DNA of 64,000 bases, taken from contig NZ_JAELUP010000103.1 in NCBI RefSeq assembly GCF_016424485.1, positions 580,686 to 644,685 of the forward strand, given 5' to 3'. Positions 1-7,159 of this stretch are shown piece after piece. This DNA is from Paenibacillus roseus (GTDB taxonomy: Bacteria; Bacillota; Bacilli; Paenibacillales; Paenibacillaceae). The first letter of the stretch is position 1. Each line of letters begins with the position of its first letter. The position numbers and the translations under genes are program-made. Under the pieces are notes generated by a model that worked only from the letters and a program-made list of their open reading frames with translations, was not told the origin of the DNA and made no database searches.

Positions 1-117
1 TCCCCTGCTAGTTTCTATCCTATAAAGGAATCGGGCTTTAACAGCGATCGGAAGAATCCTCTGCCACGCAGCGTTCCCTCCTTACTAGAGGGCAACCACT
101 AATTTTGGTTTTGAGCC
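1..117 (+). repeat. Dispersed intergenic repeat, copy A (right arm and loop)
   Basis: This stretch aligns without gaps to 39644-39760, with 15 mismatches over 117 bases by my count (about 87%). Several differences fall in small loops: TCCT/AGGA (18-29) is unchanged, CTGC/GCAG (61-71) differs only in its loop, and near 76-92 both copies can form a short hairpin although the left arm differs. The copy starts at the window edge, at the point matching the loop of the large palindrome around copy B, so its left arm should lie just upstream. It ends 95 bases before polC. I do not recognise it as a named RNA or transposon. Confidence 0.85.
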
Positions 118-135
118 TTTTATGAAAAACTAAGT

Positions 136-150
136 TTTTGTCCGACAAAA
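136..150. other. Short near-palindrome upstream of polC
   Basis: TTTTGTC and GACAAAA face each other around one central base, between repeat copy A and the polC ribosome-binding site. It could be an operator for a dimeric regulator or chance. No clear -35/-10 promoter was found in this 95-base stretch. Confidence 0.3.
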
Positions 151-211
151 GACGGAACAGCCGTTTACGCTTGAACAAGGTTTATGTTTTTTTGAATTGG
201 GGGAGGAAACA

Positions 212-3200
212 TTGAACAAACCAGGGGAACAAAGACTTCGCTTTGAGCTGATGATGAAGCAGGCGGAGCTGCCACAGGCGTTCATCGAATCGTTTTACTC
301 CGACGGGGAGCTTGAGAAGGTCATTGTAAGCCAGAACAACCGGGCATGGACGTTTTGCATCCGCAAGACGTCTTTAGTTCCTTTAGAGGCTTATATCCGG
401 TTTACACAGACGATTAAAGATAAATTCGCCCATATTGCCGATGTCGCCTTCATTACCAACTATGATGAACAGGTTGCAACACATGAACTGGTGGAGACCT
501 ACTGGCCGTTGTTCGTCGCCTATGCCCAGCAGGAAATGGCATCTGTCAACGGCTGGCTAGGCAGGGCGAAGCTGGAGTATGGCAATGGCGGCTTATGGCT
601 GGAACTCCGGGATGATGCTGTCCTGCAGATGGCCCGCATGAAGAAAATTGATGAGGCCGCTTCAGGTTATTTCATGCATCATTTTCGCCGTCAATTCCCG
701 CTTAAGCTGCGTGTTGCGGAGGCTGAAACGAGTGCAGAAGAGCTGGAAATGTTTGCCCAGCGCAAGGAGCAGGAAGAGCGTGAAATCATCGAACAGATGA
801 TGGCGAGTGTTCCGGAGGAGGAGTCGGCAGACAATGGCGAGGAAGTGCGCCTGGTAGTCGGTTACGATATCCGGGAGGAAGCGACGCCGATCATGCAAAT
901 CCAGGAGGAAGAAAAGAAAATCACCGTACAGGGGACGATCTTCGGACTGGATGTCAAGGAACTGCGCAACGGCAGCACGCTGTTCACGTTCAATCTGACC
1001 GACTTCTCTGACTCGCTGGCGATGAAGATGTTCGCGAAGACGAAGGAAGATGTTAAGGTGCTCAGTCTGCTGGCCAATGGCAAATGGGTCAAGGCGCGCG
1101 GACGGGTAGAATATGACCGCTTTATGCAGGAGCCGGAACTGGTTATGATGCCGAGCGATCTGCATGAGGTTAAGTCGCCGCGCGAACGGACGGATGACGC
1201 CGATGAGAAGCGGGTGGAATTCCATTTGCACTCTACGATGAGTACGATGGACGCAGTTACTCCGATTGATACGTATATCAAGACCGCCGCCAAGTGGGGG
1301 CATAAGGCGGTTGCCGTGACCGATCACAGCAATGTGCAATGCTATCCCGAAGCCTTCAAGGCAGGCAAGAAGAACGGCATCAAAGTATTGTTCGGCGTTG
1401 AAGCGAATGTTGTCAATGACGCCGTCCCCATGGTGCTGAACCCGCGCGAGCAATCGCTGGAAGAAGTCGAATATATCGTCTTCGATATTGAGACGACCGG
1501 CTTGTCGATCATTAACAACAAAATTATTGAGCTGGCTGGCGTCAAGATGGTCGACGGCAAGGAAATCGACCGTTTCGAAACTTTTATTAATCCGCATGAG
1601 AAAATTCCGTATCATATCCAGCAATTGACCAGCATTACCGATGATATGGTTGCAGATGCCCCTGAGCTTGAGCCGAAGCTCCGCGAATTTATCGAGTTTA
1701 TCGGCAATTCGGTGCTGGTGGCCCATAATGCAAGGTTCGATATCGGATTTATTCAAGCAGCATGCAAAAACATCGGACTTTCCGAAGTGACCAATCCGGT
1801 CCTGGATACGCTGGAACTGGCCCGTTTCCTTCATCCGACGATGAAAAACCACCGGCTGAATACGCTGGCTGATAAATATAAAATTACGCTGGAAAACCAT
1901 CACCGAGCTGTAGACGACTCGCTGGCGCTGGGCGGCATTTTGTTCGGCCTGATCAAGGATGCGGCTGCCCGCAGTATTTCAGGGCTTCATCAACTTAATG
2001 ATTATGTCGGACTGGACTTGTCAAACACGCGTCCCTTCCATTGCAGTGTTTATGCTCTAAATTCGGTGGGGAAAAAGAATCTGTTCAAGCTGATATCACT
2101 CTCTCATACTGAGCATTTCAAGAGGGTTGCTTGCATTCCCAAGAGCAAGCTGAGCGAGATGCGGGAAGGACTGCTGGTCATCTCCGGGTGCGAAAAGGGC
2201 GAGTTTTTCGAGACGGTGCTAAACAAGACGGTAGAAGAAGCCGAAGAGGTTGCGGAATTCTACGATGTCCTGGAAATTCAGCCGATCGGCTTCTACATGC
2301 ACCTTGTCGAAAAGGGGCTTGTGGGAAGCCGTGCCGAAATTGAGCAGGCGCATCGTCGTATTCTTGATATTGGCAAAAAGCTGAACAAGCCGGTCATCGC
2401 AACGGGAAATGTTCATTACTTGAATCCAAGGGACAAAATATTCCGTGACATCACGATTCATGGCATCACCGGCTTTAGCCCGCTCAAGGATATGCGCAAG
2501 CCGGACGCCCATTTTCGGACGACAAAGGAAATGCTGGAGGAATTCGCTTTCCTCGGCGAGCAGACGGCGTATGAAGTGGTGGTCACGAATACGGTTCAGC
2601 TTGCTGAGCGATTCGAGCCTTATGAGATGTTCCCGGACAAGCTGTTCACGCCGATTATCGAAGGGGCGGACGAGGAAATTCGCAATACCTGCTACAGCAC
2701 CGCCAAGTCGATGTATGGCGAGGAATTGCCGGAAGTTGTTGTGCAGCGTCTGGAGAAGGAACTTGTACCTATTATCAAGTACGGTTTCTCGGCGAACTAT
2801 CTGATTTCGGAACGGCTTGTTAAAAAGTCCAATGAAGACGGCTATCTGGTCGGCTCGCGGGGATCTGTAGGATCATCTGTCGTCGCGCTTTTCCTTGGGA
2901 TTTCCGAGGTTAACCCTATGCCTGCACATTATATGTGCAGAAATTCGGAATGCTTGCACAGTGAATGGTTCCTGGATGGCAGCATCCCAAGCGGCTTCGA
3001 CCTGCCGGATAAAAATTGTCCAAATTGCGGTCAGAAAATGAAGGGTGACGGTCAAGATATTCCGTTCGAGACGTTTCTTGGCTTTAAAGGGGATAAAGTT
3101 CCGGATATTGATCTTAACTTCTCAGGGGAATATCAGCCCCATGCGCATAACTATACAAAGGTTCTTTTCAGCGAGAAATGTGTATTTCGTGCAGGGACGA

Positions 3201-4525
3201 TTGGTACAGTTGCCGAGAAGACAGCGTTCGGCTTTGCCAAGAAATATGAGGAGAGCGAAGGGCGCAAATGGCGCGGCGCCGAACTGAACCGGCTTGCGAA
3301 TGGTTGCACAGGGGTAAAGCGCAGTACGGGCCAGCATCCGGGAGGGATTGTTGTTGTACCGGATTACATGGAAGTTGAGGACATTACACCGGTCCAATAC
3401 CCGGCCGACGATACCTCGGCAGAATGGAAGACAACGCATTTTGATTATCACGCCTTCGATGCGAACCTGCTGAAGCTCGATATTTTGGGGCATGATGATC
3501 CGACGATGATGCGCATGCTTCAGGATTTGACCGCGGTGGACCCGACGTCAATTCCGATGAACGATACAAAAGTCATGAGCATGTTCAACTCGACGGAAGC
3601 GCTCGGGGTACTGTCTGAACAGATTCGCACTCCGGTAGCTACTTATGGCGTGCCAGAGATGGGAACCAAGTTCGTTCGTCAGATGCTTCAGGAAACGCAG
3701 CCATCTTCTTTTGCCGATTTGCTCCAAATTTCCGGGCTGTCACACGGAACCGGGGTTTGGCTGGGCAACGCGCAAGAGTTGATCAAAAACAATACCTGCA
3801 ACATCAAGACGGTTATCGGCTGTCGTGACGATATTATGCTTTATCTCATATACAAGGCGGGCATGGACGCGGGGCTGGCATTCAAAATTACCGAAAGCGT
3901 GCGTAAAGGGAAGGGTCTTACCCCGGAATGGATCGAGGAGATGAAGCGGTGCAAGGTGCCGCAATGGTACATTGACTCCTGTCTGAAAATCGAGTACATG
4001 TTCCCGAAGGCGCATGCCGCCGCATACGTTATTTCAGCTGTCCGCACCGCGTACTTCAAGCTTTATTATCCGATCGCATACTATGCAACGTATTTCTCGG
4101 TCCGCGCAGAGGACTTTGAGCTCGAATTGCTTTGTCAAGGATATGATGCGATATTGAAACGGCTTGTCGAAATCGAAAACAAAGGTTTTCAGGCGCTGCC
4201 GAAGGAGAAGGCGATGATCTCGATTCTGGAGATGGCGCTGGAAATGACAGCACGCGGCTTTTCCTTCAAGCCGATTGACTTGTACCGTTCAGACGCGGTG
4301 AAATTTCAAATCGACGGGGATTCTCTGATACCTCCATTTGCCGCTATCGGCGGTATCGGGGACAATGCGGCTCGCAACATTGCTGCAGCCCGAGAGCACG
4401 GGGAATTTTTATCCATCGAGGATTTTCAGCAAAAATCCAAAGCCAGCAAAACGATTGTGGAGATGCTCGGATCGATGGGCTGTTTTAGAGGGTTGCCGGA
4501 ATCGAACCAGCTGTCGTTGTTTTAA
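212..4525 (+). CDS. polC: DNA polymerase III alpha subunit PolC (Gram-positive type)
   Basis: Replicative DNA polymerase with built-in 3'-5' proofreading. From the TTG start the protein is 1437 aa, the length of B. subtilis PolC. Order of parts: N-terminal domain; OB fold near residue 240; first half of the PHP domain (HLHSTMS near 340); an inserted DnaQ-type exonuclease (DIETTGLS near 423, HNARFD, HRAVDDS near 563); the second PHP part; then the polymerase core, with cysteine pairs near 909-940 and the catalytic PDIDLNF near 964. A helix-hairpin-helix region (GGIGDNAA) lies near 1380, and the C-terminus ends in QLSLF, resembling a sliding-clamp-binding motif. TTG at 212 is chosen because GGAGG lies at 202-206; the in-frame TTG at 197 lies upstream of that site. 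proS, usually just upstream, is outside the window. Confidence 0.98.
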   Translation: MNKPGEQRLRFELMMKQAELPQAFIESFYSDGELEKVIVSQNNRAWTFCIRKTSLVPLEAYIRFTQTIKDKFAHIADVAFITNYDEQVATHELVETYWPLFVAYAQQEMASVNGWLGRAKLEYGNGGLWLELRDDAVLQMARMKKIDEAASGYFMHHFRRQFPLKLRVAEAETSAEELEMFAQRKEQEEREIIEQMMASVPEEESADNGEEVRLVVGYDIREEATPIMQIQEEEKKITVQGTIFGLDVKELRNGSTLFTFNLTDFSDSLAMKMFAKTKEDVKVLSLLANGKWVKARGRVEYDRFMQEPELVMMPSDLHEVKSPRERTDDADEKRVEFHLHSTMSTMDAVTPIDTYIKTAAKWGHKAVAVTDHSNVQCYPEAFKAGKKNGIKVLFGVEANVVNDAVPMVLNPREQSLEEVEYIVFDIETTGLSIINNKIIELAGVKMVDGKEIDRFETFINPHEKIPYHIQQLTSITDDMVADAPELEPKLREFIEFIGNSVLVAHNARFDIGFIQAACKNIGLSEVTNPVLDTLELARFLHPTMKNHRLNTLADKYKITLENHHRAVDDSLALGGILFGLIKDAAARSISGLHQLNDYVGLDLSNTRPFHCSVYALNSVGKKNLFKLISLSHTEHFKRVACIPKSKLSEMREGLLVISGCEKGEFFETVLNKTVEEAEEVAEFYDVLEIQPIGFYMHLVEKGLVGSRAEIEQAHRRILDIGKKLNKPVIATGNVHYLNPRDKIFRDITIHGITGFSPLKDMRKPDAHFRTTKEMLEEFAFLGEQTAYEVVVTNTVQLAERFEPYEMFPDKLFTPIIEGADEEIRNTCYSTAKSMYGEELPEVVVQRLEKELVPIIKYGFSANYLISERLVKKSNEDGYLVGSRGSVGSSVVALFLGISEVNPMPAHYMCRNSECLHSEWFLDGSIPSGFDLPDKNCPNCGQKMKGDGQDIPFETFLGFKGDKVPDIDLNFSGEYQPHAHNYTKVLFSEKCVFRAGTIGTVAEKTAFGFAKKYEESEGRKWRGAELNRLANGCTGVKRSTGQHPGGIVVVPDYMEVEDITPVQYPADDTSAEWKTTHFDYHAFDANLLKLDILGHDDPTMMRMLQDLTAVDPTSIPMNDTKVMSMFNSTEALGVLSEQIRTPVATYGVPEMGTKFVRQMLQETQPSSFADLLQISGLSHGTGVWLGNAQELIKNNTCNIKTVIGCRDDIMLYLIYKAGMDAGLAFKITESVRKGKGLTPEWIEEMKRCKVPQWYIDSCLKIEYMFPKAHAAAYVISAVRTAYFKLYYPIAYYATYFSVRAEDFELELLCQGYDAILKRLVEIENKGFQALPKEKAMISILEMALEMTARGFSFKPIDLYRSDAVKFQIDGDSLIPPFAAIGGIGDNAARNIAAAREHGEFLSIEDFQQKSKASKTIVEMLGSMGCFRGLPESNQLSLF

Positions 4526-4536
4526 TTGTGAGCTTT

Positions 4537-4560
4537 ATGAAAATGAGTGCTCATTTTCAT
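4537..4560 (+). terminator. Perfect inverted repeat after polC
   Basis: An 11-bp perfect inverted repeat (ATGAAAATGAG / CTCATTTTCAT) with a 2-base centre starts 11 bases after the polC stop. The following TCCCTTCTTGTC is only moderately T-rich, so termination may be partial. Confidence 0.5.
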
Positions 4561-4567
4561 TCCCTTC

Positions 4568-4596
4568 TTGTCACTTGAACATGATTATGGTATAAT
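4568..4596 (+). promoter_or_regulatory. SigA-type promoter for the rimP-nusA-infB operon
   Basis: TTGTCA, a 17-base spacer, then a perfect TATAAT. It lies after the polC hairpin and about 110 bases before rimP, leaving a leader of about 100 bases. It is the strongest vegetative promoter match in front of this operon. Confidence 0.8.
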
Positions 4597-4634
4597 TTTT
4601 CTGGTAATCCTGATGATGATAGAGTAATGCGCAG

Positions 4635-4656
4635 AAGAGTGGGGCAACCCACTCTT
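4635..4656 (+). promoter_or_regulatory. Leader hairpin with GCAA tetraloop before rimP
   Basis: A 9-bp perfect stem (AAGAGTGGG / CCCACTCTT) closed by a GNRA-type GCAA loop, with a short pyrimidine-rich stretch after it, lies in the 5' leader of the rimP-nusA operon. It resembles an attenuator or an RNA-stabilising hairpin. NusA-dependent autoregulation of such operons is known in E. coli; here it is only an inference. Confidence 0.5.
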
Positions 4657-4704
4657 TACCTTTTGTCCACTTAAATTTGCATTACAACCGGGAGGTTTCT
4701 ACGT

Positions 4705-5166
4705 TTGAACACAACCGAAATTAAAACCGTTGTCGAAGGTATGCTTCAACCATATTTGGACGAACATGGCTTTGAACTGGTCGATATCGAATACGTCAAG
4801 GAAGGCGGAAGCTGGTTCCTACGTGTCTTTGCAGACAAGGAAGGCGGCATTGATATTGATGAATGCGGCAAAATCAGCGAATATTTAAGCGAGCAGCTTG
4901 ATCAGAATGACCCGATTTCTGAAGCTTATTTCCTTGAGGTTTCCTCGCCAGGCGCTGAGCGGCCGCTAAAAAAAGCGGACGATGTTCGCGCAGCGGTTGG
5001 AGAATACGTTTTTTTCACCACTTATGAACCGATTGACAAGACGAAGGAGTTTGAAGGTTGGCTTCGCTCGTTTGACGGGGAAGAGGTGGTTATTGAGGTA
5101 GGCAGGAAGAAGCATGCGATACCTTATGCCAAGGTAGCTAGCGCAAGACTGGCTATCCAATTCTAA
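4705..5166 (+). CDS. rimP: Ribosome maturation factor RimP
   Basis: Cytoplasmic factor needed for maturation of the 30S subunit. The 153-aa product has the family layout: an alpha/beta N-terminal half containing ELVDIEYVKEG and LRVFADKEGGIDID, the DPISEAYFLEVSSPGAERPL signature in the middle (about residues 72-91), and a C-terminal SH3-like barrel. The start is TTG, with GGAGG nine bases upstream. It is the first gene of the operon that continues with nusA, rnpM, rplGA, infB, rbfA, nrnA and truB, as in Bacillus. Confidence 0.96.
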   Translation: MNTTEIKTVVEGMLQPYLDEHGFELVDIEYVKEGGSWFLRVFADKEGGIDIDECGKISEYLSEQLDQNDPISEAYFLEVSSPGAERPLKKADDVRAAVGEYVFFTTYEPIDKTKEFEGWLRSFDGEEVVIEVGRKKHAIPYAKVASARLAIQF

Positions 5167-5183
5167 CGTTTACTAGAGAAGGC

Positions 5184-5207
5184 GCAGGCATTATGCCTGC
5201 TCTTCTT
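5184..5207 (+). terminator. Hairpin between rimP and nusA
   Basis: GCAGGCA / TGCCTGC with a 3-base loop, then TCTTCTT. It could act as a partial terminator or processing site adjusting nusA relative to rimP. The remaining bases up to nusA (5208-5348) show no clear promoter. Confidence 0.4.
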
Positions 5208-5348
5208 GAAATATAAGGGTTCTATCAGATCGTACGCGGATATGATCCTTGTATATTTCAGGATGCAAGCGTTAGCGAGGTCCCAAGACATCCGCCGCCG
5301 CTTGTCTCGTTTTACACTTGACCGTCTATGAGGAGGAACTCATTTCCA

Positions 5349-6446
5349 ATGAGCATGGATTTTATTGAAGCGTTATCGGAAATTGAAAGGGAGAAGGGAA
5401 TCAGCAAGGATGTGCTGATTGAAGCGATTGAAGCGGCCCTGATTTCCAGTTACAAACGCAATTTTAACACGGCGCAAAACGTCAGGGTGGATATTAACCG
5501 TCATACGGGGGTAATCAAGGTGTACGCCCGCAAAAATGTGGTGGATGAGGTTCTGGACCCGAGATTGGAAATTTCCGTCGAGGCGGCCCGTGAAATCAAC
5601 CCGCACTATCATCTGGATGACATCGCTGAGATTGAGGTGACGCCGCGGGACTTCGGCCGGATCGCAGCTCAGACGGCCAAGCAGGTTGTAACGCAGCGGA
5701 TTCGTGAAGCGGAGCGCGGTTTGATCTACAATGCCTTTATCGACAAGGAAGAAGACATCGTAAACGGTATTGTGCAGCGGCAGGACACGCGCAATTTGTT
5801 CGTTGACCTCGGCAAAGTGGAAGCAGTGCTTCCACTGACCGAATTAATGCCGACAGATAAATTCAAGCACGGCGACCGTGTCAAATCTTTCATTACCAAG
5901 GTGGAGAACACGACCAAGGGCCCGCAAATTATTTTGTCCAGAACGCATCCTGGCTTGCTCAAACGCTTGTTTGAGCTTGAGGTTCCCGAAATTTATGACG
6001 GCGTCGTGGAAATCCGCTCGGTAGCGCGCGAGGCAGGCTTCCGCTCCAAAATTGCAGTCTATTCCCGCAATGAAGAAGTCGATCCGGTAGGCTCCTGCGT
6101 AGGGCCGAAGGGACTTCGGGTTCAGACAATTGTTACGGAGCTTAAGGGAGAGAAAATCGATATCGTCCGCTGGTCCGAAGCGGTGGAAGATTATGTGGCC
6201 AATGCACTCAGCCCGTCCAAGGTGCTGGAGGTTATCGTATTTGAACAGGAAAAGATGGCTCGTGTAATTGTCCCGGATTATCAATTGTCGCTGGCAATCG
6301 GCATCAAGGGACAGAACGCCCGACTGGCAGCGAAGCTGACAGGTTGGAAGATTGATATTAAAAGCGAGACCCAGGCAGAGCAGGAGTTCGGACGTCCACG
6401 GACGGAAGGCGACGCTATGCATCAGGATTCCGTATCGATCGATTGA
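5349..6446 (+). CDS. nusA: Transcription termination/antitermination factor NusA
   Basis: RNA polymerase-binding factor controlling pausing, termination and antitermination. From ATG at 5349 it is 365 aa, close to the 371 aa of B. subtilis NusA. It has the N-terminal polymerase-binding domain (ISKDVLIEAIEAALISSYKRNF), an S1 domain around residues 135-200 (VDLGKVEAVLPLTE), and two KH domains with GPKGLRVQ near 254 and GIKGQNARLAAKL near 318. It lacks the C-terminal acidic repeats of enterobacterial NusA, as is normal in Firmicutes. AGGAGG at 5331-5336 favours ATG 5349 or 5355; the ATG at 5328 lies upstream of that site. Confidence 0.97.
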   Translation: MSMDFIEALSEIEREKGISKDVLIEAIEAALISSYKRNFNTAQNVRVDINRHTGVIKVYARKNVVDEVLDPRLEISVEAAREINPHYHLDDIAEIEVTPRDFGRIAAQTAKQVVTQRIREAERGLIYNAFIDKEEDIVNGIVQRQDTRNLFVDLGKVEAVLPLTELMPTDKFKHGDRVKSFITKVENTTKGPQIILSRTHPGLLKRLFELEVPEIYDGVVEIRSVAREAGFRSKIAVYSRNEEVDPVGSCVGPKGLRVQTIVTELKGEKIDIVRWSEAVEDYVANALSPSKVLEVIVFEQEKMARVIVPDYQLSLAIGIKGQNARLAAKLTGWKIDIKSETQAEQEFGRPRTEGDAMHQDSVSID

Positions 6447-6530
6447 TCTTGCGGCAAGCTTCCGGTTTAATTCGGTATTAGCCGTTATGCATGCCGGTGC
6501 TCAACTTCGTAATGTCAGGGGGAATGAACG

Positions 6531-6833
6531 ATGAAGCAGAGAAAAATACCGCTTCGCAAATGTGTGGCCTGTCAAGAGATGAAGCCCAAGAAAGAGCTCA
6601 TTCGCGTTGTCCGCACGCCTTCCGAGGAAACCCTGATCGACCTCACTGGCAAAAAAGCCGGCCGTGGCGCTTACCTGTGCGGGAAAGTGGATTGCTTTAA
6701 GCTAGCAAAGAAAAGCAAGGCGCTTGACCGTGCGTTGAAAGTAAGCGTCCAGCCTGAAATCTATGACCAGCTTGAGCAGGATTTTATTCGTGTTCAGGAT
6801 GAATTTCTCTCTGGCAGGGGGACTTTGGAGTGA
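6531..6833 (+). CDS. rnpM: RNase P modulator RnpM (YlxR family)
   Basis: 100-aa basic protein of the YlxR family, reported in B. subtilis to bind RNase P RNA and modulate its activity. The signature MKQRKIPLRKCVACQEMKPK opens the protein, followed by KELIRVVR and GRGAYLC with a KVDCF stretch, so the usual Cys positions are present. ATG has AGGGGG upstream. It sits between nusA and the L7Ae-like gene, as in nearly all Firmicutes, and its stop overlaps the next start by four bases. Confidence 0.93.
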   Translation: MKQRKIPLRKCVACQEMKPKKELIRVVRTPSEETLIDLTGKKAGRGAYLCGKVDCFKLAKKSKALDRALKVSVQPEIYDQLEQDFIRVQDEFLSGRGTLE

Positions 6834-7159
6834 CCGTGAATAAAGTGTTATCCAGTCTGGGAATGGCGATGCGCGCCGGGAAGCTGGTTACCGGCGATGA
6901 AACTGTGCTTAAGGCTGTGCGAGGCGGCAAAGCGAAGCTGGTTCTTGTAGCAGGCGACGCTTCAGATAATACGAAAAAAAAATTCCGTGATAAGTGCAAT
7001 TCTTATAACGTTGCTATAGTAGTTGCTTTGGATAGAGAATCGATTGGAGGCGCCATTGGCAAATCTGAGAGAGTGCTCGTTGCCGTAACCGACCAGGGCT
7101 TTGCATCGATGATCGAAGGCGGGCTAAAGTCTATAACGGAGGTGGAGTATATTGACTAA
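6830..7159 (+). CDS. rplGA: L7Ae-family ribosomal protein homologue (YlxQ/RplGA)
   Basis: Small RNA-binding protein of the L7Ae/L30e/S12e superfamily, 109 aa. Visible family features are an N-terminal LGMAMRAGKLVTGDETVLKA, the RGGKAKLVLVAGDAS stretch, a CNSYNVAIV strand and a terminal VAVTDQGFASMI. The likely role is K-turn binding; the cellular function of YlxQ is not settled. The GTG start overlaps rnpM by four bases (GTGA) and lies eight bases after AGGGGG. An in-frame GTG at 6836 is an alternative. Confidence 0.9.
   Translation: MTVNKVLSSLGMAMRAGKLVTGDETVLKAVRGGKAKLVLVAGDASDNTKKKFRDKCNSYNVAIVVALDRESIGGAIGKSERVLVAVTDQGFASMIEGGLKSITEVEYID

Noticed and set aside
662..1903. 413-codon reverse open frame within polC
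   Set aside because: Antisense shadow of PolC; composition and lack of motifs are not protein-like.
5170..5178. TTACTAGAG after rimP as another copy of the dispersed repeat
   Set aside because: Only nine bases shared with copy A and no matching flanks.
5268..5275. CGTTAGCG before nusA as part of the inverted repeat seen after spoIIIE
   Set aside because: A single octamer without a partner arm; chance is enough.
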